In this document: positions 25,745 to 34,436 of the stretch, piece after piece
Numbering within the stretch: the stretch's first letter is position 1
How the letters are laid out: every line of letters begins with the position of its first letter
NCBI RefSeq assembly: GCF_000507845.1
Contig: NZ_KI669454.1
Location: 310,001-374,000, forward strand
Length of the DNA: 64,000 nucleotides
Reading direction: 5' to 3'
Origin: Helicobacter macacae MIT 99-5501
Lineage (GTDB): Bacteria; Campylobacterota; Campylobacteria; Campylobacterales; Helicobacteraceae
Position numbers and translations under genes: made by a program
Notes under the pieces: generated by a model
The model's database searches: none
What the model saw: only the letters and a program-made list of their open reading frames with translations
Told to the model about the DNA's origin: nothing

Positions 25745-26962
25745 ATGCCAAACACACAAGATACACAAACTAAGCCACAAAGTGCGTTTCAAAGATTCAA
25801 AGCCCCTATTCGCAAATCTTTAATATATAAGGTCATATTTCACCCTATTCGTTCAATAAAAAATAGAGAAACACTATTTATGACAGATGATGAAAGATTT
25901 TTGTATTTAAGGCATAAAGATATATTTGGATATAAAGCTGATTTTAAGAATCCAAAAACTTTTAATGAAAAAATCATTCATCGAATCTTATATGATAGAA
26001 ATCCTATCTATACTTATTTGGCAGATAAACTAAAAGCTAGAATCTATATAGCAAATAAACTACAAGGATTCACACAGGATAATATAGGCATAAGAGAGAG
26101 AGAGAGAGAACAGCGTAACCTAAATTTAGCTGAATCTAAGGATAATTTAAGGGATTCAAAGCAAAATAACAATTCAAATATTTCAGACGATTCAAACAGC
26201 TCAAATTCTATTGATTCAAACACACTCCAAACTTTACAACAACCCATTGATTCCCTTTCATCTAAACTCTTTGATACAAATGCTTGTGAATTTCTACCCA
26301 AACTTTATGGTATTTGGAAAAGTGTAGATGATATAGACTTTGATAAATTACCCAATTCTTTTGTATTAAAGACAAATCACGATTGTGGTGGCGTGGTGCT
26401 AGTGCCAAATAAGCAAGATTTTTTAGCAAATAAAGATAATTTTAATAAAGAAATGCAAAAGCTAAGAAAACATTTAGCTAGAAATTATTATGAATTTGTT
26501 AAAGAATACCACTACAAAGACATTGAGCCTAGAGTATTTGCGGAGGAGTTGCTATTGCAAGATAATGCCGACCCTACGACTTATAAATTCCATATTTTTA
26601 AGGGCAACGAAGCGCATAATTTTATCCAAGTAACCACCGAGCGATTTAGCGATAACTATCAACGCGCTATTATGGACTATGAGTGGAATCTCACTCCATT
26701 TGGACTTGCTTATGATAATAGTAAGGTAAAAAAGATTCCAAGCATTCCCACCACGCTTCAATCAATGATAAACATTGCTCATATTTTGGCGAATCCTTTC
26801 AACTATGTTAGGGTGGATTTATATAATATTGATTGTGGCAATGGTGCGTTTGCGCCTTTTGTGGGAGAGCTGACTTGGACGCCTATGGGAGGCGTGGATA
26901 AATTTGTCCCCATAGAATACGACAAAATCATTGGCAACTTGTGGCATATAAAGGATTCATAA
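25745..26962 (+). CDS. TupA-type ATP-grasp protein with a low-complexity insertion
   Basis: A 405-residue ATP-grasp family member. Recognisable parts are FGYKADFKNPKTFNEKI, SFVLKTNHDCGGVV, EPRVFAEELL, TYKFHIFKG and the C-terminal VRVDLYNI, the pattern of TupA-like proteins found in capsule and teichuronopeptide loci. They form amide-type links with ATP; the substrate here is unknown. Between residues 107 and 180 a Ser/Asn/Asp/Arg-rich insertion breaks the domain, including RERERE from an (AG)8 repeat. A better placed ATG at 25735 opens only a 12-codon frame. The next gene starts within the stop codon (TAATG). Confidence 0.78.
   Translation: MPNTQDTQTKPQSAFQRFKAPIRKSLIYKVIFHPIRSIKNRETLFMTDDERFLYLRHKDIFGYKADFKNPKTFNEKIIHRILYDRNPIYTYLADKLKARIYIANKLQGFTQDNIGIREREREQRNLNLAESKDNLRDSKQNNNSNISDDSNSSNSIDSNTLQTLQQPIDSLSSKLFDTNACEFLPKLYGIWKSVDDIDFDKLPNSFVLKTNHDCGGVVLVPNKQDFLANKDNFNKEMQKLRKHLARNYYEFVKEYHYKDIEPRVFAEELLLQDNADPTTYKFHIFKGNEAHNFIQVTTERFSDNYQRAIMDYEWNLTPFGLAYDNSKVKKIPSIPTTLQSMINIAHILANPFNYVRVDLYNIDCGNGAFAPFVGELTWTPMGGVDKFVPIEYDKIIGNLWHIKDS
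26093..26108 (+). repeat. (AG)8 dinucleotide repeat inside the TupA-like gene
   Basis: Eight AG units encode Arg-Glu repeats. Gain or loss of one unit would shift the frame. Confidence 0.85.
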
Positions 26963-28140
26963 TGCTAACAATACAAGAACGCGAAATAGCGCAAAAAATG
27001 CAAACCTTAAAAAACGCTTCTGGCTCACATAGTCCTAGTATTTTTACTATTGCGAAAGAAATACCACAAATTCACATAGATATTGATGCGTGTTTTTTAT
27101 CAAATCCTTATGCGACAAGTTTGTTTATGGATTATATACAAAAAGAACTTATTGATTCAAAGAAATTGCGTGACATATTAGAATTTTATCCATCGCAAAA
27201 TGCGATAATATCTCAATATTTATCGCAATCTTTAGATATAGAACAAGATTGTATTTTTGTTTCAAATGGTGCGATAGAAGCGATTCAAGCGATTTTGCAT
27301 AATTTTGCAAGCAATAAAATTATCGTGAATATCCCCACTTTTTCATCATATTATGAATTTGTAACACCACAAACACAAGTTATTTATTATGATTTACCTA
27401 AAGAGAATGATTATAAATTGTGCATTGAATCTTATATTGATTTTGTCAAAAAACATAAGCCACAAAGCGTAATTATTATAAACCCAAATAATCCAAATGG
27501 GGATTATTTGCCACTAGATTCTATGCGTGAGATTTTGCGAAATCTAGCGGAGGTTGAAAATGTGATAATTGATGAAAGTTTTATACATTTTGCGTTTGAA
27601 AATGCTGATTTTACGCCTATTTCTTATATTGCACTATTTAAGGAATTTCATAATGTGATTTTGCTAAAAAGTATGTCAAAAGATTTTGGCATTGCTGGGA
27701 TTCGCGCAGGATACGCCATAATGCAAAAATCAAAAATTGACAAATTGCTAAAGAATGGCTATTTGTGGAATTCTAATGGATTAAGTGAGTATTTTTTTAG
27801 AATCTATGGAACAAAAGATTTTAGAGATAAATACGAAATTGTGCGTAAAAAATATATAGCTCAAACACAACAATTTTTCAACGATTTGGCAAAGATTCAA
27901 GGATTAAAAGTATATCCTTCAAAGGCAAATTTTGCACTTTTAGAGTTGGTGAATGGAGTTAAGAGTAGCGATTTTGTAATCAAAATGCTATTAAAGTATG
28001 GAATCTACACTAGAACTTGCAATGATAAAATAGGACTAAATGGTGAATTTGTGCGACTTGCAAGTCGCACAAAAGAGGAAAATAGCGTGATATTAAACTC
28101 TTTAAAAGATTTATTTGGAGGGATAAATAAAGCAAGATAA
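26962..28140 (+). CDS. PLP-dependent aminotransferase (class I/II, HisC-like)
   Basis: A 392-residue fold-type I enzyme. Visible elements are NPNNPNGDYLP, VIIDESFIHF, the PLP-lysine segment LLKSMSKDFGIAGIRAGYA and a C-terminal FVRLASRTKEEN. ATG overlaps the stop of the preceding gene (TAATG). Its neighbour is a HAD phosphatase of the type next to aminotransferases in Campylobacter capsule loci, where such pairs make serinol phosphate from dihydroxyacetone phosphate and then serinol. That reaction is only a hypothesis here; histidinol-phosphate aminotransferase is less likely given the setting. Confidence 0.8.
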   Translation: MLTIQEREIAQKMQTLKNASGSHSPSIFTIAKEIPQIHIDIDACFLSNPYATSLFMDYIQKELIDSKKLRDILEFYPSQNAIISQYLSQSLDIEQDCIFVSNGAIEAIQAILHNFASNKIIVNIPTFSSYYEFVTPQTQVIYYDLPKENDYKLCIESYIDFVKKHKPQSVIIINPNNPNGDYLPLDSMREILRNLAEVENVIIDESFIHFAFENADFTPISYIALFKEFHNVILLKSMSKDFGIAGIRAGYAIMQKSKIDKLLKNGYLWNSNGLSEYFFRIYGTKDFRDKYEIVRKKYIAQTQQFFNDLAKIQGLKVYPSKANFALLELVNGVKSSDFVIKMLLKYGIYTRTCNDKIGLNGEFVRLASRTKEENSVILNSLKDLFGGINKAR

Positions 28141-28164
28141 AATTAACTTTTAGCGATTTTATGC

Positions 28165-28170
28165 TATAAA
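28165..28170 (+). promoter_or_regulatory. -10 box for the toxin-antitoxin pair
   Basis: TATAAA preceded by TTTATGC, 30 bases before the antitoxin ATG. Confidence 0.4.
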
Positions 28171-28199
28171 TTCAATATTATCAATAAAGGAGCAACAAA

Positions 28200-28418
28200 A
28201 TGGCAAGAGAACTTAACGAGAAAGATATACAGGAATTTTACGATTCATTGTCCGCTGATGAGCTTATCAAAGTCAAAGAGGTAGATGAGCTTTGGGCGAA
28301 TTTTTTAGATGAAAAACAAGCCAAAGAAGCCTTTGAAAAATGGGATAGCGATGGATGCCCGAGAGGTTATACTATAGAAGAAGCGATAAATAAAATCAAA
28401 GCCGCAAGATGCAATTAG
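28200..28418 (+). CDS. Putative antitoxin of a type II module
   Basis: A 72-residue acidic, helical protein (MARELNEKDIQEFYDSL...AINKIKAARCN) starting after AAAGGAG. It overlaps the following RelE-like frame by ten bases, the usual antitoxin-first order. No DNA-binding motif can be named with certainty. It should neutralise its partner by direct binding and may repress the operon. Confidence 0.6.
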   Translation: MARELNEKDIQEFYDSLSADELIKVKEVDELWANFLDEKQAKEAFEKWDSDGCPRGYTIEEAINKIKAARCN

Positions 28419-28788
28419 AAATCATTGATAATGCTTACAAGCACATAGAAAAAGAGTTTGACGATAAACAAATAGAATTCATCTTTGAGAAGCTAAAATT
28501 TTTTGCCGATAATTATGATGAAGTTGTCAAAACCAAACAAGTTGAAAAACTCACTAATTCCCAAGCAAGTAGATTTAAGATAAATATTGGCATTAGAGCG
28601 ATTTTATAACTTTTTATGAAAATGATGATGGCATGATAATAATCTTAGATGTAGTCAAGAGAGAAAACGCATATACTAATAAGAATATGGCGCAATTTAA
28701 TAGATTGGCAAAAGAAGCGTTAGACAAAAGAAAAGCTGATTTGTTGCAAGATAAAACAAACTCTAAAAGCAACAATAATAAAACTTAG
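28409..28788 (+). pseudogene. RelE-like toxin gene with a frameshift
   Basis: The first frame (28409-28609, 66 residues, MQLEIIDNAYKHIEKEF to FKINIGIRAIL) stops early. A second frame resumes at once with FITFYENDDGMIIILDVVKR and runs to 28788. Restoring one T in the ATTTTATA stretch at about 28602 joins them into a protein of about 126 residues with the IRAIF...YEN...MIIILDV...NAY pattern of RelE/ParE ribonucleases. The toxin as written is therefore probably inactive. Confidence 0.65.
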
Positions 28789-28806
28789 AGATTCAAAGGA
28801 TTTAAT

Positions 28807-29502
28807 ATGAATAAAAAAACTCTAGCCATTTTTGATTTTTGCGAGACGCTTGTATCCATACAAAGCATTCCGCCGTTTCTATCTCTAGCTCAACAGCACA
28901 ATCCACACATTGCAAAGCAATATAAAAAACCGCGTGGATTAAAGAAAATATATCATAGATTAGCTAGAAGCGTGTATAAGCGCACAAAATTACCATTTCT
29001 TAAAAAATATATGCCAAATGATACTAAACCTGTGCATTTTGAAGCATTAAGAGGATTAGAAGTAGAAGTAGCTGAAAATCTAGCAAAAGATTATGTCCAA
29101 AATGAACTTTTAAAGAGAGTAAATCAAAAGATAATAAATAAATTAGAATGGCATAAGGCGCAAGGACATACAATCGCTATCGTCTCTGGCGGACTTGAAA
29201 TATATATAAAATATTTTGCGGATTATTTTGGGATTCCAAGAGAAAATATCATCGCTATTGAGATTGAATCTAATGGCGGAATCCTAACAGGCAATATGAA
29301 TGGAATCCACACAATGGAACATAGAAAGCTATATAAGCTAGTAGAGCGAATCAATTTAAGCGAGTTTGATTTGCAAAAAAGCTATTTTTATAGCGATTGT
29401 CCTAGTGATATACCGCTACTATCATTTGTGGGCAATCCTGTGGTGGTAGAATGTGGTAAAGATACATTATGGGCAAAAATCTTGGGATATGAGATTATGT
29501 GA
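28807..29502 (+). CDS. HAD-IB phosphatase
   Basis: A 231-residue haloacid dehalogenase-type phosphatase. Motif I is FDFCETLV: the nucleophilic Asp is present but the usual second Asp is Cys, a variant I recall from Campylobacter capsule phosphatases. Motif II is AIVSGG, and motif III/IV is YSDCPSDIPLL. It would remove phosphate from a small sugar or amino-alcohol phosphate made by the aminotransferase upstream. Start ATG follows a purine-rich AAAGGATTTA. Confidence 0.8.
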   Translation: MNKKTLAIFDFCETLVSIQSIPPFLSLAQQHNPHIAKQYKKPRGLKKIYHRLARSVYKRTKLPFLKKYMPNDTKPVHFEALRGLEVEVAENLAKDYVQNELLKRVNQKIINKLEWHKAQGHTIAIVSGGLEIYIKYFADYFGIPRENIIAIEIESNGGILTGNMNGIHTMEHRKLYKLVERINLSEFDLQKSYFYSDCPSDIPLLSFVGNPVVVECGKDTLWAKILGYEIM

Positions 29503-29518
29503 GGAATAGAAATAGTGG

Positions 29519-29728
29519 CTAATTTATTAAAAGACAAAACACAAGCAAAAACTCTGCAAACACAATTATTGTAGCAATCTTAGAAAGTCTTTTATACTTT
29601 TTATATTTTTTGACATACCTTGTTTCATTTAATGATACTCCCTCAATAAGTTTGAGATAATCCCTAAATTCAAAGCCATATTGTTTATCTACAATATCAA
29701 AATTCTTTTTATTGTTTAGAAATTTCAT
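29519..29728 (-). CDS. Small membrane protein (69 aa), unknown
   Basis: A 69-residue frame with a charged N-terminal 50 residues and a hydrophobic C-terminal helix (IATIIVFAEFLLVFCLLIN), so it could be tail-anchored. No ribosome site is evident and no family is recognised. Confidence 0.4.
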   Translation of the reverse strand: MKFLNNKKNFDIVDKQYGFEFRDYLKLIEGVSLNETRYVKKYKKYKRLSKIATIIVFAEFLLVFCLLIN

Positions 29729-29999
29729 TATGGTGTTATAAACCCATTCTTTGCGTCTATAATATGGCTAGGGTAAGGATATTTGTCCCAAAAAGAAAGA
29801 TATAGTATTTTCGTAAGACTCTATGTTATACTTTTGAATCTCATCTTTGAAAACTCTTTTTATATATCTTTAATTTTTAAGAAATGATACATAATGGGAT
29901 AGTAAGAGTTTGTAATCCAAACCATACACCTTTTGGACTAGCCCGATTTGGCTTAGTGCTATGAAATTTTAGAGATTATTTTTCTAGCAAATAGCTAGT
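29729..29999. other. Intergenic stretch before fabF
   Basis: About 270 bases. On the minus strand a start-less open stretch reads QIGLVQKVYGLDYKLLLSHY and then SFLKN with a stop, which looks like a protein tail; it may be the remnant of a deleted glycan-locus gene. Its family could not be identified. Confidence 0.3.
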
Positions 30000-31271
30000 T
30001 TATACCTTTGCAAAAATCACTACGCCATTTGTCCCACCAAAGCCAAATGAATTGCTCATAACTGCTTGGATTTTTGCTTCTCTTGCGACATTTGGTATAT
30101 AGTCCAAATCACACTGTGGGTCTTTGTTTTCTTGGTTGATTGTGGGGGGTAGCACTCCCTCATTCATAGCCATTATTGAGATTACTGCTTCTATCGCTCC
30201 TGCTCCACCTAGACAATGCCCTATCTGTCCCTTTGTCGAGCTTACAGGTGGCACACTATCTTTTCCGCCAAATACCTTTTTTAGTGCCATTGTCTCATAT
30301 AAGTCATTATATGCTGTGCTTGTGCCGTGCGCATTTACATAGCCCACCTTGATAGTGTCTGTTCCTCCGTTTGATTGCGCCCAAGTGCTAGCCATAGATA
30401 GTGCGGCTTTCATCGCTCTATATGCGCCCTCTCCCTCTGGAGCTGGGGTAGTGATATGATTTGCATCTCCGCTCTCGCCAAATCCTGCTACTTCAGCGTA
30501 GATTTTCGCTCCTCTTGCTTTCGCACTTTCGTATTCTTCTAGCACTAGAGCTCCTGCACCCTCTCCCATCACAAAGCCATTTCTATCTCTATCAAATGGA
30601 CGAGAGGCTTTTTGTGGTTCATCATTGCGCTCGCTAAGTGCTTTCATCGCGGCAAAACCACCAATCCCCACAGGACAAATCGTAGATTCTGCACCGATGA
30701 CTAGCATCCTATCTGCACCATTTAGCATTATCGTTTTTGTAGCTTCACTTATGGCGTGAGTGCCTGCTGCACAAGCTGTTACACTCGCTAGATTTGGTCC
30801 TTTTATCCCAAATTCTATGGAGGTGAAGCCACCTAGCATATTCACAAGTGCAGATGGGATAAAAAACGCGCTAATTCGTCTAGGTCCTTTATCAAAGCAA
30901 GCGATAGAATTTTTCTCAATATTTGCAAGTCCGCCAATCCCAGCACCCGAGCTTACACCAAATCGTTCAGCTAGATTCTCATCGACTTTGCCATCGCTAT
31001 TTAGCAGTCCGCTTTCTCTCATCGCTTCTTTGGAGGCTTTTAGAGCGAGCTGGATAAACCTATCTGCTTTTTTTACTTCTCTAGGGTCTAGGACTTCTTC
31101 AGGGTCAAAGCCCTCAATTTCAGCTGCGATTTTGACGGGGAAATCGCTCGCATCAAAGCTTTGAATCAGCCTTACGCCACATCTACCCTCAATGATAGAC
31201 TTAAAAGATTGCGCCTTATCAAGTCCTACCGCATTTATCATACCAATGCCCGTTACAACTACGCGCCGCAT
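30000..31271 (-). CDS. fabF: Beta-ketoacyl-ACP synthase II
   Basis: A 423-residue condensing enzyme of fatty acid elongation. It joins malonyl-ACP to a growing acyl chain. The catalytic Cys is in VTACAAGTHAISEA, the two histidines in VNAHGTSTAYND and KGQIGHCLGGAGA, and the C-terminus ends with NSFGFGGTNGVVIF. ATG follows AAGGAG. A 420-base gap separates it from acpP upstream, so it may have its own promoter. Confidence 0.96.
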   Translation of the reverse strand: MRRVVVTGIGMINAVGLDKAQSFKSIIEGRCGVRLIQSFDASDFPVKIAAEIEGFDPEEVLDPREVKKADRFIQLALKASKEAMRESGLLNSDGKVDENLAERFGVSSGAGIGGLANIEKNSIACFDKGPRRISAFFIPSALVNMLGGFTSIEFGIKGPNLASVTACAAGTHAISEATKTIMLNGADRMLVIGAESTICPVGIGGFAAMKALSERNDEPQKASRPFDRDRNGFVMGEGAGALVLEEYESAKARGAKIYAEVAGFGESGDANHITTPAPEGEGAYRAMKAALSMASTWAQSNGGTDTIKVGYVNAHGTSTAYNDLYETMALKKVFGGKDSVPPVSSTKGQIGHCLGGAGAIEAVISIMAMNEGVLPPTINQENKDPQCDLDYIPNVAREAKIQAVMSNSFGFGGTNGVVIFAKV

Positions 31272-31693
31272 ATTGCTCCTTAAATCTCAAATCAAAAAAT
31301 CTACATTTTCTAAGATTTTCTGTCATTTTTCCAAATCAACACTTGTCTTAAGCCTACTACACAAATCCTAGATAAGAACACATAAGCATAACAAGGGCTA
31401 AAAATCACAGAAAATCTCATAGTGCTAGCAACTAGCTTTAATAGCACTGATAACGCAATGCCTCAAATACAATGCAAATCTAAGCCTTAAATTAAAGATT
31501 TTGACAGATTTCAGTAGATTTTAGACTTCAAAAGACTAATAGACTTCAATATATTCTGCCAAAATCCAGCTAGGCTTTACTAGAATCTTGCCAATGACAT
31601 AAACGACATAGTGATAATACAGCAAGATTCTAGCAACACTCCACGCAAAGCCTTATGCTATTTCATCAAAACTTAAATGCCTTTTTTTTTGCG
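31272..31693. other. Intergenic stretch between acpP and fabF
   Basis: 422 bases without a convincing gene. It is AT-rich, with several copies of short AGATTT and TAGAATC-like words. No hairpin with a T-run or clear promoter was identified, although a promoter for fabF is expected. Confidence 0.45.
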
Positions 31694-31927
31694 CTATTTT
31701 TTGTTTGCTTCGATGAATGCCACAACATCGCCTACTTTTACAATTTTGCCTGCTTCTTCATCAGGGATTTCCACGCCAAATTTTTCTTCCAAAGCCATTA
31801 TAAGCTCGACAACATCAAGAGAATCTGCGTTTAGGTCTTTGACAAATTCTGCTTCAGCAGTTACTTTGTCAGCCTCGACACTTAGTTCCTTTACGATTGT
31901 TTCCTTTACTTCATCAAATAAAGCCAT
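31694..31927 (-). CDS. acpP: Acyl carrier protein
   Basis: A 77-residue acidic protein. The Ser that accepts 4'-phosphopantetheine lies in the invariant DSLD of [15 protein letters not shown]. It carries acyl chains in fatty acid synthesis. The start is the ATG at 31927, seven bases after AAGGAG; an in-frame upstream start at 31942 is not needed. fabG lies immediately upstream. Confidence 0.96.
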   Translation of the reverse strand: MALFDEVKETIVKELSVEADKVTAEAEFVKDLNADSLDVVELIMALEEKFGVEIPDEEAGKIVKVGDVVAFIEANKK

Positions 31928-32000
31928 TGTGTGCTCCTTCAAAGTTTGTTAGTGCGCTATTTTAGCAAAATTTTCCTATAAATCAATAAAAAAAGCAAAA

Positions 32001-32744
32001 TTACATATATAAACCACCATTTACCTTTAGCACTTCGCCTGTGATATAGCTTGCACTATCACTTAGCAGAAATGCTACTGCTTCAGCTACTTCGCTGCTT
32101 TGCCCAAATCTAGCAAGAGGAATGTTTTTTTTGTAGCCCTCTTTGACTTCCTCACTTAGAGATTCTGTCATATCTGTGGCGATAAACCCCGGAGTTACGC
32201 AGTTAAATCGGACATTTCTAGGCGCACCCTCATAGGCAAAGCTCTTGCTCATTGCTATCATTCCGCCCTTGCTAGCGGCGTAGTTTGTCTGTCCAGCATT
32301 GCCTCTCTCGCCGATGATAGAAGCGATATTTACCACCGCGCCAAATCTTTGCTTACTCATTATTTTTAGGGCTTCTCTTGAGCCTATGAAGCTAGATTTT
32401 AGATTTGCATCAATCACGCTTATAAACTCATCTGTTTTCATTCGCATCGCTAGCTTGTCATTGGTGATTCCAGCGTTATTTACGAGGTAGCTTAGCTCGC
32501 CATCGCTTTGAAGTATCGCAGAGATTGCAGCACAAAATGCTTCTTCGTTCGTTACATCAAATTCAATCACTGCTGCCTTGCCACCACTAGATTCTATTTG
32601 CGCTTTTAGCTCATCTGCCACTTCGGGCTTGCTTCGGTAGTTTATCCACACTTTTAGTCCATAGCCTGCAAGTGTGCGAGCGATTTGCGCTCCGATACTT
32701 CGTGATGCTCCTGTGATAAGCACATTTTTTCCGCTAAATTTCAT
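32001..32744 (-). CDS. fabG: 3-oxoacyl-ACP reductase
   Basis: A 247-residue short-chain dehydrogenase that reduces 3-oxoacyl-ACP with NADPH. Motifs: TGASRSIGAQIA for the cofactor, NNAG, the catalytic Ser in NIASIIG, YAASK with Tyr and Lys, and a C-terminal YITGEVLKVNGG. ATG follows GGGAGC. It precedes acpP by about 70 bases on the same strand. Confidence 0.95.
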   Translation of the reverse strand: MKFSGKNVLITGASRSIGAQIARTLAGYGLKVWINYRSKPEVADELKAQIESSGGKAAVIEFDVTNEEAFCAAISAILQSDGELSYLVNNAGITNDKLAMRMKTDEFISVIDANLKSSFIGSREALKIMSKQRFGAVVNIASIIGERGNAGQTNYAASKGGMIAMSKSFAYEGAPRNVRFNCVTPGFIATDMTESLSEEVKEGYKKNIPLARFGQSSEVAEAVAFLLSDSASYITGEVLKVNGGLYM

Positions 32745-32968
32745 AGCTTTGCTCCCTTTATGATTTATTTTAAGATTTTGTCAAATCAAGTTTTAAACGC
32801 AAAATCCTAGCTAAAAATATACAATAAAATTTTTATTTAGTCATATATTTTTGGTTGCACATTTTTTTCTTGCAAATTTTTACTTTAGGCTTGTTTTAGG
32901 ATTTTGGTGCTTTGATGAATTATTTGGCATAGCCAAAATCAGCTAAAATTTGTGCAAAAATTAAAAAT

Positions 32969-34366
32969 CTAATTCCCCTCAAAGATGAGATTAAAATCAT
33001 CAAAAAGTTCATCAAGTTTTTGGATTTTTTGACTTAGTTGGCTTGCGTTATTTTGGCTATTAGATTGATTTGTGCGGTTTTGTAGGCGAGTATTTGCGCT
33101 AGTATTTTTGCGAGCATTTGTAGAAGTGCTTGCGTTGGTAGTTGTGTGATTTTTTGCTAGCTTGGTTTTTGGACTTAGCTCATTTATATTTCGTTGTGTT
33201 ATAGGCAATTCTATGAAATCATCATTATCAAGCCCCTCGTTAAATCTTTGTTTGGGAGCGTCCTTTTTGGGCTCAATAAATGGCTTTATGGGTGGCTTTT
33301 TGGGCTGTTTTGTGGTGTCTTTTGTAGATTCTTGTTCTTTTGGTGGGTTGGTTGTTTTGGTGGTTTGTGCAGGTTGAGCTGGTTGTGTTTTTTGGGTTGC
33401 AGTAGCTGGAGGGGTTTGGGTAGTTGGGGTGGCACTTATGGCGTTTTGCGTGATGTTTGGCGTAGTATTTGGCTTAGATTCTTGCTTTGGGGGTTGTTTT
33501 GATTCTTTTTTTTCGATTTTTTTGGCATTTTGAAGTGTCCTAAATGTCTGTTCTAAGTGTTTGTTTTTGTCTTCTAGCTCGACAAAAAGGCTTTGGTTTT
33601 TTACCCTTGAGTAGCGCGGGATATATGTCTCTAGCGCACGCATTTTTTTGCTTACGCTATTGTAGTAGGATTCTGCTAGGGTGTTGTTTTCTTTGTCTTT
33701 TTGCCATTTGAAGCCTTTGTTGTAAGATTTTATGGTATTTTTGTGATTGCCTTTGTGGTATTTCTGCCAATACAAAAGCGTATCAAGGGCGATTTGGCTA
33801 GCAAAGAGGCGATTATCTATTAGCATTTGTCCCATTACATTGCGCGTGAAAGCGTTGTCCTCGTATTTGGAGTAGTATTTTAGCACCACAGGTATATGGG
33901 CGTGATATAGCCCTGCACTTGGGTCAGAAAAATTCATCATATACACGCCCGCACAGCTTTCTTGCCACGCGATAGCTGCGAGTGTGTAGCCCATCCCGTG
34001 AGGCGCACCGAAATTGTAAGCATAGATTATGTTATCTCTTTGTGTTTTTGAGAATTTTTTTGGCTCGGTGCATTCATATTGTGGAAATACCGCAGGGTCT
34101 GGCTTGGTTTGGTTTGCGCTAAGAGGGCTAATCCCTAGCACAAATAGCCCAAACACAGCAAAAAGTGAGTAAAAAAGCAGTGCTAGGATTTTGGGTTTGG
34201 ATAGGATTTGGATAAGTGGTTTTTGCTTTGCAAGCAATTTTGCAAATGCTTTATCAAATCCTTTTGCAAAAATATTTGCAAGCAATTTTGCACGAAGATT
34301 TGCAGGTGCATTTGTAGATATATTTGCACATAGTTTTGTTTTTTGTAGAATTTGTTTTTTGCTCAT
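32969..34366 (-). CDS. Membrane-anchored lysozyme-like protein
   Basis: About 465 residues. A Lys/Ala-rich N-terminus leads to one membrane helix (LALLFYSLFAVFGLFVLGIS). The periplasmic domain IAYAYNF... has LAAIAWQESCAGVYMMNF and DPSAGLYHAH, the Glu-containing layout of lytic transglycosylases. The C-terminal 200 residues are a Lys/Pro/Thr/Gln-rich low-complexity tail. It probably trims or remodels peptidoglycan, but the fold is inferred from short motifs only. The ATG at 34366 was preferred to a TTG further upstream. Confidence 0.55.
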   Translation of the reverse strand: MSKKQILQKTKLCANISTNAPANLRAKLLANIFAKGFDKAFAKLLAKQKPLIQILSKPKILALLFYSLFAVFGLFVLGISPLSANQTKPDPAVFPQYECTEPKKFSKTQRDNIIYAYNFGAPHGMGYTLAAIAWQESCAGVYMMNFSDPSAGLYHAHIPVVLKYYSKYEDNAFTRNVMGQMLIDNRLFASQIALDTLLYWQKYHKGNHKNTIKSYNKGFKWQKDKENNTLAESYYNSVSKKMRALETYIPRYSRVKNQSLFVELEDKNKHLEQTFRTLQNAKKIEKKESKQPPKQESKPNTTPNITQNAISATPTTQTPPATATQKTQPAQPAQTTKTTNPPKEQESTKDTTKQPKKPPIKPFIEPKKDAPKQRFNEGLDNDDFIELPITQRNINELSPKTKLAKNHTTTNASTSTNARKNTSANTRLQNRTNQSNSQNNASQLSQKIQKLDELFDDFNLIFEGN

Positions 34367-34436
34367 AAAGAGAAGCCTTTTTGATTTGATTTGATACAAT
34401 TACGATTTTATACGCGCTTAGCATAAAAGGAATCAA

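Noticed and set aside
29800..29960. Start-less minus-strand open stretch ending LLLSHY...SFLKN
   Set aside because: Too short to identify and without a start; kept only as a possible remnant in the intergenic note.
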